Assembly (NCBI GenBank): GCA_965243175.1
Contig: OZ251532.1
Span: 2,108,001 to 2,172,000 of the forward strand
Origin: VXYL01 sp965243175
GTDB taxonomy: Bacteria; Pseudomonadota; Gammaproteobacteria; Pseudomonadales; Azotimanducaceae
Direction: 5' to 3'
DNA: 64,000 bases
The notes below the pieces were generated by a model, which saw nothing but the letters and a program-made list of their open reading frames with translations, searched no databases and had not been told where the DNA came from. Both the position numbers and the translations under genes were made by a program. The stretch's first letter is position 1, and each line of letters starts with the position of its first letter. Shown here in pieces: positions 18,207 to 27,396 of the stretch.

Positions 18207-19883
18207 TCAGCGAGCGCCAAGGAAAAGGCTGAGCGCCAGCAAGCCGGCGAGTACGGCGCTGACGAGTTGCCAGAACAGGGTTGGGTTCTTTTCCAGAAGA
18301 GGGGCGGATTCCACGCGGCGAATCAGCTCCGGGTTCGGACGGGCGAGATCCGTCACCAGTTCTGAAAGTGCCTCGTAGCGGTGGGCTGGGTTTTGCGCGG
18401 TGGCCTTGGCGAGGGCGAGGTCCATCCACTTCGGCACGTCGCTGCGGCCGGCTTTGGCGAGGGGAACGTAGGGGCGGTTCAGATACGCCTTGGCGTCCCG
18501 GGACAGCGGCGCTTTGTAGGGCAGGGCGCCGGCGAGCATCTCGTAGGCGACGATGCCCAGGGCGTAGATGTCGGCGGCGTGGGTTGCCGGTTGCCCTAGC
18601 AGGCACTCCGGGGCGACGTAGCCCACCGACCCCACCGGATGGGTTTCGCGGACGGCGCTCTCGAGTTCGTCGAAGCCTTGCACGTAGGCGGTGCCGAAAT
18701 CGACCAGCTTGGGGTTGCCGTCGCGGTCGATCATCACGTTCTCCGGCTTCAGATCGCGGTGGACGATTTGCAGCCGTTGGAAGGCGCGCAGCGCTTTGGC
18801 GATGTCGCCCACCAAGCGCCGAACGTCCTCGATGGGCGGGTGGGGGTTGTCGAGCATCCATTGGCGGAGGCTTTGGCCTTCGATGTGTTCGGCGACGAGA
18901 TAGAGGAACCGGCTCTCCGGGCGGGGCAGGACCTTCATCACGCCGGGATGGTCGATGCGCTTGCCGATCCACTCCTCGCGGAGGAAGCCGTCCAAATATA
19001 CCGCATCCTCGGCGAAGGATTCGGATGGCGCCTTCAACGCCAGGCGCTGGCCGGAGGAATCCTCGACCAAGTAGATGTGGCTGCGCGTTCCGCTGGCGAC
19101 GGTACGCAGGACTCGGTAGCCGTCGATGCGGGCGTCGGGGCGCAGCACCGGCGGGATGACTTGCCGCGTCAGGCGTCGGTGCGCTTCGTCGATGTCCTCG
19201 TCCGGCGTCTGGTCCACGCGCATCAGCAGGCAACTCAGGTTGTCTTCGCTGCCGTGCCGCAAGGCGGCGTCCAGCACCGTGCGGGCGGCCGGCTCCAAAC
19301 TGGGCGTTTCGGCAAGGGCGGCGGCCACCGTTTCGCGCAAACGCGACATCGGCAGCGCATTGTGAACGCCATCGGTGGTGAGCACGAAGACGTCGCCCGC
19401 CGCCAAGTCTTCGGCCAGGTAGTCCACTTCCAAATCCAGTTCCATGCCGACGGCGTTGGTGAGCATCGCTTGGCGCGCGTGGTCGCGGGTGAGCTGCTCC
19501 AAGTCGCCGCCCCGAAATCGGTACACGCGGCTGTCGCCGACATGGAAGATGTGCGCCGTGCGCCCCTTGGCCACCACGGCGCTCACCGTCGTGGCCATGC
19601 CGTCGTGGTGGCAGCACCAGCGGTTGAGCGCGTTCAGCACGCGTGCCGCGGACGTCTTCACCGTCCAAGTGTCGGGTGTCGCCAAGTACTCGTCGATGAA
19701 CTCCGTCACCACCGTCTGGCTTGCCTTCTGGGCGCGTTCGCCGCTCGACAAGCCATCGGCGATCACCGCCACCGCGCCCTTCAGGCGATGCGGCGGCGAT
19801 GCCGCGAACGCATCCTCGTTCACGGGCTGTGTGCCAGCGAGCGACGCGCCCCCGTAGCTGATGCCGAGTTCCATGCCACTCAT
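18207..19883 (-). CDS. Bifunctional PP2C phosphatase / Ser-Thr protein kinase, membrane anchored
   Basis: A 558-residue fusion. The N-terminal PP2C-type phosphatase has NEDAF, VIADGLSSGE, FHVGDSRVYRF, LTTDGVHN and SEDNLSCLL, which carry its metal-binding Asp residues. A eukaryotic-type kinase follows: LALKAPS lysine, HRDLKPENVMID catalytic loop, VDFGTAY (DFG) and APECLLG. One transmembrane helix closes the C-terminus (FWQLVSAVLAGLLALSLFLGAR), so the catalytic domains face the cytoplasm. In Pseudomonas aeruginosa a kinase gene of this kind lies between the nitrate transporter and nirB (PA1781-PA1783 region), so a role in nitrate assimilation is likely by context. ATGs at 19883 and 19874 are both possible; neither has a clear Shine-Dalgarno sequence. 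Confidence 0.85.
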   Translation of the reverse strand: MSGMELGISYGGASLAGTQPVNEDAFAASPPHRLKGAVAVIADGLSSGERAQKASQTVVTEFIDEYLATPDTWTVKTSAARVLNALNRWCCHHDGMATTVSAVVAKGRTAHIFHVGDSRVYRFRGGDLEQLTRDHARQAMLTNAVGMELDLEVDYLAEDLAAGDVFVLTTDGVHNALPMSRLRETVAAALAETPSLEPAARTVLDAALRHGSEDNLSCLLMRVDQTPDEDIDEAHRRLTRQVIPPVLRPDARIDGYRVLRTVASGTRSHIYLVEDSSGQRLALKAPSESFAEDAVYLDGFLREEWIGKRIDHPGVMKVLPRPESRFLYLVAEHIEGQSLRQWMLDNPHPPIEDVRRLVGDIAKALRAFQRLQIVHRDLKPENVMIDRDGNPKLVDFGTAYVQGFDELESAVRETHPVGSVGYVAPECLLGQPATHAADIYALGIVAYEMLAGALPYKAPLSRDAKAYLNRPYVPLAKAGRSDVPKWMDLALAKATAQNPAHRYEALSELVTDLARPNPELIRRVESAPLLEKNPTLFWQLVSAVLAGLLALSLFLGAR

Positions 19884-20018
19884 GGTGACAGATGGTTCGA
19901 GCTCGGCATCCGTGTCTTCACCGTTCGCGCTACACCCGTGTCGGTCAGCCGTCGAGGCAATCAACTATAACGTTGACAGGGAGAATCGGGCGCTGGGCCC
20001 GGTGTTCCGCCCGCACGG

Positions 20019-20027
20019 TGCTATAGT
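20019..20027 (+). promoter_or_regulatory. Extended -10 promoter of the DUF499 operon
   Basis: TGCTATAGT is an extended -10 (TGnTATAGT) ending 31 nt before the GTG at 20059, implying a leader of about 25 nt. No good -35 box is visible at 17 bp. Similar TGCTAAA(G/A) elements precede three other starts in this window at almost the same distance. Confidence 0.5.
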
Positions 20028-20058
20028 GGATTCAGCCTAGCCAAGCGATCCAAGGCAC

Positions 20059-23000
20059 GTGCCGACTACACGCCCGCCCAGCGCCATCTTCGATCTCTGC
20101 CAGCCGCGTTCGGACGTGCTGGCGGGGCGCGTGGCGGATGCGGACTTCGCCGCCGATCTCGCGGCGGTGATCGGCGGCACCGCCAGCGCCGAGTATTCGG
20201 AACCGGCGCGGTTCTTCGCCAACACCTATCCCACCCGCGGCTTGCGCGACTTGCTGGCGAACGTGTGCCGTCGCTTGAGCGGCGCGGGCGGGGAAGCGGC
20301 CGCCATCTTCCGCTTGGACACCACCTACGGGGGCGGCAAGACGCACGGCTTGATCGCCCTTGTCCACGCGGCTGGCGGCATGAAGGGCGTGGCGGACGTC
20401 GGCGAGTTCGTCGAGTCCGGCCTGCTGCCAGCCGGCGCCGTCCGCATCGCGGCGTTCGATGGGGAAAACGCGGATCCGGCCAACGGGCACGACATGGGCG
20501 AAGGCGTGCTGGCGCATACGCCGTGGGGCGAAATCGCCTACGCCCTTGCTGGGCGCGACGGCTACGAGCGCGTACGGCGCAGCGACGAGCAAGGCGTGGC
20601 GCCTGGTGCCGCAACCTTGGGCGAACTGTTCGGCGGCGAACCGACGCTGATCCTGCTCGACGAACTGGCCGTCTATCTGCGCAAGGTGTGGCGGGCGGAA
20701 AACGCCCGCGACCAGCTGACGGCCTTCCTGACGTCGCTCTTCAAGGCGGTGGAGAGCGCGCCGAACGCGGCGCTGGTCTACACGCTGGCGATTGGCCGCG
20801 ACGGCCGCGCCACGGATGCCTACAGCGAGGAGCACCAGTTCGTCGCGGACACGATGGCGGAGGCGGAGAGCGTCTCCGCCCGCAAGGCAACGCTGCTGAA
20901 CCCCACCGAAGACGAAGAAACCGCGCCGGTGCTGCTGCGCCGCCTGTTCGAGCACATCGACGAAAGCGGCAAGGCGGCCATCGTAAGCGCCTACCAGCAA
21001 CTATGGCGCGAACACCACGCATCGCTGGCCGAGGAAGCTCTCCGCCCAGAGACCGCACAAGCCTTCGCCGACAGCTACCCCCTGCACCCCGACGTGCTGG
21101 CCACGCTGCGCGGCAAGACCTCCACGTTGGGCGAGTTCCAGCGCGTGCGCGGCATGTTGCGTCTGCTCGCCCGCACCATCGCCCATCTGTGGCAGGAGCG
21201 GCCAGCCGACGCCACGGCGATCCACCTGCATCACATGGACCTGGGGCGCGAGCCGATCCGCCAGGAACTGGTGACGCGCCTCGGCCAATCCGCCTTCGTG
21301 CCGGCCATCGCCAACGACATCGCCGGCGGGGGTGAAACTCGTTCGCTGGCGGAGAACATCGACGCGGAGCACTACAACGGTCTGCCGCCCTACACGGCCT
21401 ACGTCGCCCGCACCGCGTTCCTGCACACCCTGGCGTTCAACGAGCCGTTGAAGGGCCTCTCGCCGGAAGACCTGCGCTACGCCGTGCTGGCGCCGCGGCT
21501 GGACGTGAGCTTCGTCGAGGAAGCCCGCAAGCGGTTCATCGCCGAATCCGCCTACTTGGACGACCGCCCTGGCGCCGCGATGCGCTTCCTCGCCGAAGCC
21601 AATCTCAACCAGATCATCCGCCGCGAAGAACGCAACGTGGATGCTGGCGACGCCCGCGCCGAACTCAACGACCGCATCGGCGGCATCTTCGACGGCAACA
21701 CCTTCGACGCCATCCGCTTCCCCGGCGGCCCCTTCGACGTGCCGGACGAAGTGGGCGATGGCCGCCCGAAGCTGGTGGTGCTCTCCTACGATGCCGTCGC
21801 CATCAACGCCCAAGTGACCAAGCTGCCGGACCTGGTGGAACGCATCTACACCCGCAAGGGTTCCGAAGGGCAGGCGTTGCGGGCGCTGCGGAACCATCTG
21901 GTGTTCGTGGCGACGGACGACAACGGCAAGGCCGAAATGCAGCGCCGCGCCCGCCTTCGCCTGGCGTTGCGCGCCTTGAAGCGCGCCGACCGCCTGCGCG
22001 ACCTGGCCGACCATCAGCAGGATCAAGTGTTGGAAATGGAGGCGCGTTCGGAGCAGGAACTGGCCATCGCCATCCAGCAGGCCTACCGGCACGTGCTCTA
22101 TCCCTCGTCCAACCGCGCCGACCCGAACGTCCCCTTGGCGCACACCGCCATCGACATCCACTCCCCCGCCGACAAGCCCGGCGCCGGCCAAAGCCACATC
22201 GAGCGGGCGCTGCGCGAATCGCAGAAGCTGCGCCTGCCGGAAGACCAGCCGGACGCGCCCGTCTACGTGCGCGACCGCACCCCGCTGCGCAACGGCCAGA
22301 TGACCACGCTGGCGTTGCGCGACGAGTTCCGCCGAGACCCCGCGCTGCCCATCCTGATCGGCGACGACACCTTCATCCGCGGCATCCGCGTGGGCGTGGA
22401 ACGGGGAGACTACATCTACCAACGGGGCGATCTGCTGTTCGGGCCAGGCGATCCGCCGGCTTCGGTGGTGATCGACGAGCAGTCCATCGTGCTGACGATG
22501 GCCTATGCGCGGAACACGGACGTTTGGCCGCGGCGGCAGGTGGACAAGGAAGAGGGGGAGGAAAAGCCCCAACCTTCGCCACCTGACGGGGGCGTCGGCG
22601 AGGACCACACCGAGTACGATCGGACGCCGGATCGCGAGCAACTCCAAGCCGAGGGCCCGCTGCGCGAAGCGCTGGTTCGCCTGTGGGAGCAGGCGCGGGA
22701 TGGGAAAGTGCAACGCATCGGCGAACTGGAAATCCGCCTGTTCGACTCGAGCGACGCCTTCCGCCTGCTCGGCGTGGTCGGGCGAATCGGCGGAGCGGAC
22801 AAGCGGGTTGCCTTGAGCGGCGGCTACGAAACCAAAGCCGGCGGCGCCTGCGAACTGGAGTTCGAGGGCGCTCCCGACGATGCGCAGCCGGTACGCGAGT
22901 TTCTGGAATCGCAACTCCGCGCCGCCAGCACGACACGTTTGGAGGCCAGTTTCACCCTGACGTTCCACGACGGCCTCGCCATGCAGGAGCCAGCGCCGGA

Positions 23001-23076
23001 GCAACTCGCCGACGACCTCTGCCGCTTCGCCAACGGCGCCGCGTACGTTTCCGCCACGGCACGGCCACGGGATTGA
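20059..23076 (+). CDS. DUF499-domain ATPase of a defence module
   Basis: A 1005-residue protein with a P-loop DTTYGGGKTHG at residues 88-97, a Walker-B-like stretch TLILLDELAVYL near 200 and long alpha-helical regions, matching the DUF499 family. DUF499 ATPases recur beside DUF1156 methyltransferases and SNF2/PLD helicases in defence islands of bacteria and archaea; their biochemical role is poorly known. Here the expected DUF1156 gene is 4.3 kb downstream and the helicase about 13 kb downstream, on the same strand. It starts at GTG 20059, following an extended -10 promoter, and the next gene begins 5 nt after its stop, so it heads an operon. The C-terminal half contains a charged, proline-rich linker (about residues 825-860). 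Confidence 0.85.
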   Translation: MPTTRPPSAIFDLCQPRSDVLAGRVADADFAADLAAVIGGTASAEYSEPARFFANTYPTRGLRDLLANVCRRLSGAGGEAAAIFRLDTTYGGGKTHGLIALVHAAGGMKGVADVGEFVESGLLPAGAVRIAAFDGENADPANGHDMGEGVLAHTPWGEIAYALAGRDGYERVRRSDEQGVAPGAATLGELFGGEPTLILLDELAVYLRKVWRAENARDQLTAFLTSLFKAVESAPNAALVYTLAIGRDGRATDAYSEEHQFVADTMAEAESVSARKATLLNPTEDEETAPVLLRRLFEHIDESGKAAIVSAYQQLWREHHASLAEEALRPETAQAFADSYPLHPDVLATLRGKTSTLGEFQRVRGMLRLLARTIAHLWQERPADATAIHLHHMDLGREPIRQELVTRLGQSAFVPAIANDIAGGGETRSLAENIDAEHYNGLPPYTAYVARTAFLHTLAFNEPLKGLSPEDLRYAVLAPRLDVSFVEEARKRFIAESAYLDDRPGAAMRFLAEANLNQIIRREERNVDAGDARAELNDRIGGIFDGNTFDAIRFPGGPFDVPDEVGDGRPKLVVLSYDAVAINAQVTKLPDLVERIYTRKGSEGQALRALRNHLVFVATDDNGKAEMQRRARLRLALRALKRADRLRDLADHQQDQVLEMEARSEQELAIAIQQAYRHVLYPSSNRADPNVPLAHTAIDIHSPADKPGAGQSHIERALRESQKLRLPEDQPDAPVYVRDRTPLRNGQMTTLALRDEFRRDPALPILIGDDTFIRGIRVGVERGDYIYQRGDLLFGPGDPPASVVIDEQSIVLTMAYARNTDVWPRRQVDKEEGEEKPQPSPPDGGVGEDHTEYDRTPDREQLQAEGPLREALVRLWEQARDGKVQRIGELEIRLFDSSDAFRLLGVVGRIGGADKRVALSGGYETKAGGACELEFEGAPDDAQPVREFLESQLRAASTTRLEASFTLTFHDGLAMQEPAPEQLADDLCRFANGAAYVSATARPRD

Positions 23077-23081
23077 CGACG

Positions 23082-23621
23082 ATGGCGCAGCCCGCACCCA
23101 TCGCCGTGGTCGCATCCACGCCCCGCTACGAGTTGCGCGTGCGCAACCTCGGCGCAGCGGACAGCGAGTACGAAGTGTGGCAACTGCCCAGCCCCGCCAC
23201 GCCGCAAGTGACCGCGCCCATGCGCGTGGCGGGCTTGCGCCGACGCAACCTGAGCCTCGTCGAACACCGCGTGCTGCGCCGGCTGGCGAAATCCAACATT
23301 CGCCTAGGGTCGAGCCTTCGCCCAAGGGCAGGCGGAGGCAAGAGCGGCGGAAGCGCCCACGCCCTTTCCGAAGACTTGGCGTTGACGCTGGGCCTGCTGT
23401 TCCGCACCTTGGCGCCCATGCGCAGCCGCGACAACATGGTGACCGTGGCCGAGGGCATCGAAGCGATGCAGCGCGAGGAAGCCGCCTACTGGCTCGGCAT
23501 GGCCATGCACCGCAAGCGCCCGAGACGAGTGCTGGCGGCGCTGCGGATGTTGCTGACCGAACCGAAGGCCAGCGGCGAAGGCCGCGTTCGCGCCGATGCC
23601 GGCGCCCGGACGCTGGCGTAG
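23082..23621 (+). CDS. Small conserved-looking companion of the DUF499 ATPase
   Basis: A protein of 179 residues, basic and Arg-rich, that I do not recognise. Visible features are a short N-terminal beta-rich part (RYELRVRNLG, YEVWQLP), an Arg-rich helical stretch LRRRNLSLVEHRVLRRLAK (about residues 52-70) and a helical C-terminal half (EDLALTLGLLFRTLAPM, MQREEAAYWLGMAMHRK). It has no Cys pairs, signal peptide or membrane segment. It lies 5 nt after the DUF499 gene and 9 nt before the AAA-nuclease gene, so it is co-transcribed. By position it is probably an accessory subunit that binds nucleic acid or the ATPase; this is inference only. Confidence 0.7.
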   Translation: MAQPAPIAVVASTPRYELRVRNLGAADSEYEVWQLPSPATPQVTAPMRVAGLRRRNLSLVEHRVLRRLAKSNIRLGSSLRPRAGGGKSGGSAHALSEDLALTLGLLFRTLAPMRSRDNMVTVAEGIEAMQREEAAYWLGMAMHRKRPRRVLAALRMLLTEPKASGEGRVRADAGARTLA

Positions 23622-23630
23622 GGAGAGCCC

Positions 23631-25409
23631 ATGCCCACCCTGCCCTACAAACTGATCCCCTACGGCTGGGCGGATTTCCGCGCCATTCGCCTTGAGGACC
23701 GCCTCTACGTGGACAAGACGCGCTTCATCCGCCCGCTGGAAAACGAGCGCTTCACGTTCCTGATCCGCCCCCGACGCTTCGGCAAATCCTGCTGGGTCTC
23801 GCTGCTGGAGAACTACTACGACCGCAAGTGGGCGGACGAGTTCGAGCAGGTGTTCGGCGACACGGACATCGGCCGCAAACCCACGGAAAACCGCCACAGC
23901 TTCGTGGTGGTGCGCTTCGACTTCTCGGTGGTAAACGATGCGCCGGAGACGCTGGAGCGGGAGTTCGAGTGCTATTGCGGCGCGGAAATCGAAGAAGCCC
24001 TGGAACGCAACGCCGACTTGATCCCGGCCGACGCCACTCGGCACATCCTTGAACAGCCCTCGGCATCCGCCAAACTCAACGCCCTGTTCCGCGAGGCGAG
24101 AAAGCGCGGCCTCCGCCTGTTCATACTCATCGACGAGTACGACAACTTCGCAAACACGATCCTCGCCCACCACGGCTCCGACGCCTACCAGGAACTCACC
24201 CACGGCAGCGGCTTCTACCGCAACTTCTTCGCCGCGCTGAAAGGCGGCGCGGGCCGCAGCGGTGGCGGCTTGGAGCGCCTGTTCATCACCGGCGTCTCCC
24301 CCATCACCTTGGACGACGTGACCAGCGGCTTCAACATCGGCAAGAACATCAGCCTGCGCGAGGAGTTCAACGCCGTGCTCGGCTTCACCGAGCACGAAGT
24401 GGAGTGCCTGCTGGAGACCTATCGAAAGGCGGGCGCCTTGGACGTCGATGCCGGCACCGCCCTCGACGTGATGCGCGAGTGGTACGACGGCTACCGCTTC
24501 GCCAAGGATGCCAAAGAGACCGTGTACAACACGGACATGGTGCTCTACTTCCTGGACGCGATGGTGCCCAACAAGCCCATGCCGGACGACCTGATCGACG
24601 TGAACGTGCGCATCGACTACGGCAAGCTCCGCCACCTGCTGACCCTGAGCCGGCAAATGGGCCCGTCCGCCCGCCCCGCCCAAGAGGACACTCCGCCCCC
24701 AGAAGCGCCCACCGACCCCGTGAGCTTGAACGGCAACTTCGACCTGCTCCGCCACGTCGTCGGCGAAGGCCAAGCCGACGCGGACATCCAAACCAGCTTC
24801 CCCTTGGAACGCCTAGACCAGCGCGACAACTTCCTCTCCCTGCTGCACTACTTCGGCCTCCTGACCATCCGCGAAGCAGAAGCAGGCACGGTACGCCTAG
24901 CCATCCCCAACCAAACCGTCCGCCGCCTCCTCTACGGCCACCTCCGCGACGCCTACGCCGACGTAGGCGTCCTCTCCGTAGACATGCACGCCTTCGCCGC
25001 CCTGCTGCGCCCGATGGCCCTCCACGGCGAATGGCAGCCCGTCTTCGACTTCCTCAAGGAGGCCATCGCCGCCCAAACGAGCATCCGCGACTACCTCGAC
25101 GGCGAAAAGGTCATCCAGGGCTTCCTAGCCGCGTACCTGAGCGTCTCGCGGCACTTTCTGGTCCGGACGGAGCCGGAGCTCAACAAGGGGTTTGCGGACA
25201 TCGCACTGGAACCGCTGGTGGCGCAGTATCCGGAGTTGCGGTATGGTTATCTGATTGGGCTGCAATTCATCAAGCGTGGCGACCGACCCGGCGAAGCCCA
25301 AGGGCCGGCAATCCTCCGCCAGCAATTCAACGGGGAACTGCCCGTGCCAAGACACCAATCCGTACGCTTCATTAGTCTGACACTGCTCACCGACCTTGGG
25401 TGTCGGTAG
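23631..25409 (+). CDS. AAA-ATPase-like/DUF1703-type protein with an altered PD-(D/E)XK domain
   Basis: A protein of 592 residues. The N-terminal AAA-ATPase-like domain shows RPRRFGKS (P-loop, residues 47-54), a Walker B LFILIDEYDN near 165 and FITGVSPITLDDVTSGFN. The C-terminal PDDEXK domain keeps GFADIALEP, but where the family normally reads (I/V)(I/L)E(L/F)K, here the sequence is YLIGLQFIKRGD, so Glu and Lys of the ExK motif are replaced by Gly and Gln. The expected final helices and VVFxGWEL end are replaced by a short unrelated tail, so the nuclease part looks truncated or frameshifted. GGGAGAG precedes the ATG. These genes are often multicopy in symbiont and cyanobacterial genomes. The nuclease is likely inactive while the ATPase half may still work. 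Confidence 0.8.
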   Translation: MPTLPYKLIPYGWADFRAIRLEDRLYVDKTRFIRPLENERFTFLIRPRRFGKSCWVSLLENYYDRKWADEFEQVFGDTDIGRKPTENRHSFVVVRFDFSVVNDAPETLEREFECYCGAEIEEALERNADLIPADATRHILEQPSASAKLNALFREARKRGLRLFILIDEYDNFANTILAHHGSDAYQELTHGSGFYRNFFAALKGGAGRSGGGLERLFITGVSPITLDDVTSGFNIGKNISLREEFNAVLGFTEHEVECLLETYRKAGALDVDAGTALDVMREWYDGYRFAKDAKETVYNTDMVLYFLDAMVPNKPMPDDLIDVNVRIDYGKLRHLLTLSRQMGPSARPAQEDTPPPEAPTDPVSLNGNFDLLRHVVGEGQADADIQTSFPLERLDQRDNFLSLLHYFGLLTIREAEAGTVRLAIPNQTVRRLLYGHLRDAYADVGVLSVDMHAFAALLRPMALHGEWQPVFDFLKEAIAAQTSIRDYLDGEKVIQGFLAAYLSVSRHFLVRTEPELNKGFADIALEPLVAQYPELRYGYLIGLQFIKRGDRPGEAQGPAILRQQFNGELPVPRHQSVRFISLTLLTDLGCR

Positions 25410-25447
25410 GCTCACCTCGCCCCTAACCACACGACGAGACTTCCATC

Positions 25448-27349
25448 ATGTCAACAGCAACATTAACGAGCCTTGCGTTGCTCAAAGTCAACATCGACCA
25501 CCACGGAAGGGACTACTTGGACTATCTCCGCCCGTTCGTGATGCAGGTGCTACTCGAAACGCAGCCAGACTTCGTCACCGACGACTCTACGACCGTTGCT
25601 ATCCGCGATAGATTTGGGCTAGAGATTCCTAGCCGGACGGTTCACATCGTTCTCCGCCGCCTAGCGAGATCTGGCCAGCTTCGTCGAGAGAATAAGGTCT
25701 ATCGGCTGAAGAAAGTCGACGACCCAGGTATGGGACCTGCGCAGGCCCTCGCGAGTCAGTACATTGACGACACGCTAAACAGCCTCACGAGATTTGCGCA
25801 TCAGGAGCTCCAGCTCTCCATCACCAAAGATCGCGCCATAGTGGCCATTTGCACCTATTTGTCTTCGTTCGATGTGTCGTGCCTCAGTGCTTATCTTCGA
25901 GGAACGGCTATTCCAGACATCTCCGGCGGCCGCGACGAAGACGTCACGCTAGTCAGCAAATACCTAATGCAGATCCGCGCTTCCGACAACGAGACCTTTG
26001 ACAAATTCATGATCGTTGTGCAAGGACACATGCTTGCGAACGCGCTTCTCTGTCCGGACCTAAAGAGCATCAAGAACTACAAGCAAACCATCTTCTACAT
26101 TGACACTCCTTTGCTTGTACAGCTGCTCGGTCTTGAAGGGCCGGGTTGCAGGACGGCAGCAAGGGAACTACTACGACTGCTAACTCAGTTGGGAGGTCGA
26201 GTCGCTGCGTTTTCACACACCCGAAGGGAACTTGAACGGGTTCTTCATGGGGCGGCTTCAAAAATTGGAGCAGAGGACGGACGTGGACGAATAATAGAGG
26301 AAGCTAGACGAGTTGGGCTCACCAGATCGGATCTGATCCTCCTAGCTGGAAAGATCGACGACAACCTTAGAGAAATCGGTGTTGAGATTCGGACGACACC
26401 CAGCTATACAAGGAGGTATCAAATCGACGAAAGTAAATTTGAAGGGATCCTTGATGACAGGATATCGTACCTCAATCCAAGGGCGATGGAAGACGATATA
26501 AATTCCGTCCGTAGTATTTATGTTCTACGAGGTGGATCGGCCCCTAGTGCTATTGAAGAAGCGAAAGCGATTCTGGTGACTAGCAACGTTCGATTTGCGC
26601 GCGCTGCTTGGGAGTATGGCAGAGAATTTGAAGCGTCTCGCGAGGTATCTAGTGTTATATCTGACTTTAGCTTAGCTAACCTTGCATGGCTAAAGGCACC
26701 CATGGGTGCTCCGTCGTTGCCGATCGCAGAGGTACTAGCGTTTTCTTATGCGGCGGTACAGCCATCATCGGCACTCATGATGAAATTTCTCGACCAAGTT
26801 GACCGCCTGAAGGAGTCCGGGGATATCTCGCAAACGGACCATCAACTCCTTAGGAGCAGCCCGAACGTGGCCGATGAGTTGGTTAGTATGACTCTTGGAA
26901 ATGATGCAACATTGACTGGTTCGAGCGTTCGCGAGGTATTGGATCGAGTCGCTCGAGAGTACACTCAAGAAGCCAATGAGAGAGTGGAAGCAGAACGAGC
27001 CACACGAGAGGGCGTTGAACGGGAGCTGCGAGCGGCGAACGAAGCGCAGATGCGTAGAGACGCCGACCTTTACTGGAAGTGTGAACGAGTCGCGGGATGG
27101 ATTGCTTTTGTGCCTGTCGGGGTGGCGTTCCTTCCGGTGTTCTTCGTTGTCGGCAGTCAAGCCGGCTACTGGATAGACCTGGCTTTGGGGAAGACGATGC
27201 ACACTATTGGTTGGGTGTCGTCGGTGATGTGGACACTGGGTAGCCTAGTTTTCGGCGGTACATTTATAGGCATGTACGAGAGAGTCAAGGATGCCATTTC
27301 TGGGGTGCTGCGGAAGTGGTTATTGCAGGAAGCGGAAAGTGGAGGCTGA
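25448..27349 (+). CDS. Winged-helix / PIN-like / coiled-coil / two-TM protein, AT-richer, unrecognised family
   Basis: A protein of 633 residues. About 30-90 resembles a winged helix (VAIRDRFGLEIPSRTVHIVL, RLARSGQLRRENKVYRLK). Residues 214-400 look PIN-like: FYIDTPLLVQLLGL (Asp219), FSHTRRELERVL (Glu261/263), EDDINSVRSIYVLRGG (Asp349/350) and ILVTSNVRFA (Asn380, where many PIN domains have Asp). A charged coiled coil spans about 495-545, and two hydrophobic helices (about 549-570 and 585-609) end the protein. This suggests a membrane-tethered RNase-like effector. Base composition is clearly lower in GC than all neighbours, with codons such as ATA, AGA and TTA frequent, so it was acquired separately. 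It lies in line between the AAA-nuclease and DUF1156 genes. The function is unproven. Confidence 0.6.
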   Translation: MSTATLTSLALLKVNIDHHGRDYLDYLRPFVMQVLLETQPDFVTDDSTTVAIRDRFGLEIPSRTVHIVLRRLARSGQLRRENKVYRLKKVDDPGMGPAQALASQYIDDTLNSLTRFAHQELQLSITKDRAIVAICTYLSSFDVSCLSAYLRGTAIPDISGGRDEDVTLVSKYLMQIRASDNETFDKFMIVVQGHMLANALLCPDLKSIKNYKQTIFYIDTPLLVQLLGLEGPGCRTAARELLRLLTQLGGRVAAFSHTRRELERVLHGAASKIGAEDGRGRIIEEARRVGLTRSDLILLAGKIDDNLREIGVEIRTTPSYTRRYQIDESKFEGILDDRISYLNPRAMEDDINSVRSIYVLRGGSAPSAIEEAKAILVTSNVRFARAAWEYGREFEASREVSSVISDFSLANLAWLKAPMGAPSLPIAEVLAFSYAAVQPSSALMMKFLDQVDRLKESGDISQTDHQLLRSSPNVADELVSMTLGNDATLTGSSVREVLDRVAREYTQEANERVEAERATREGVERELRAANEAQMRRDADLYWKCERVAGWIAFVPVGVAFLPVFFVVGSQAGYWIDLALGKTMHTIGWVSSVMWTLGSLVFGGTFIGMYERVKDAISGVLRKWLLQEAESGG

Positions 27350-27396
27350 CGTGGAACCCCCTGGGAGGTACGCTGTTGTGCTTGGGCTGGTTCGGA

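Noticed and set aside
19972..19977. TTGACA as a -35 box for the DUF499 gene
   Set aside because: It is about 44 bp from the TATAGT -10 box, far outside normal spacing.
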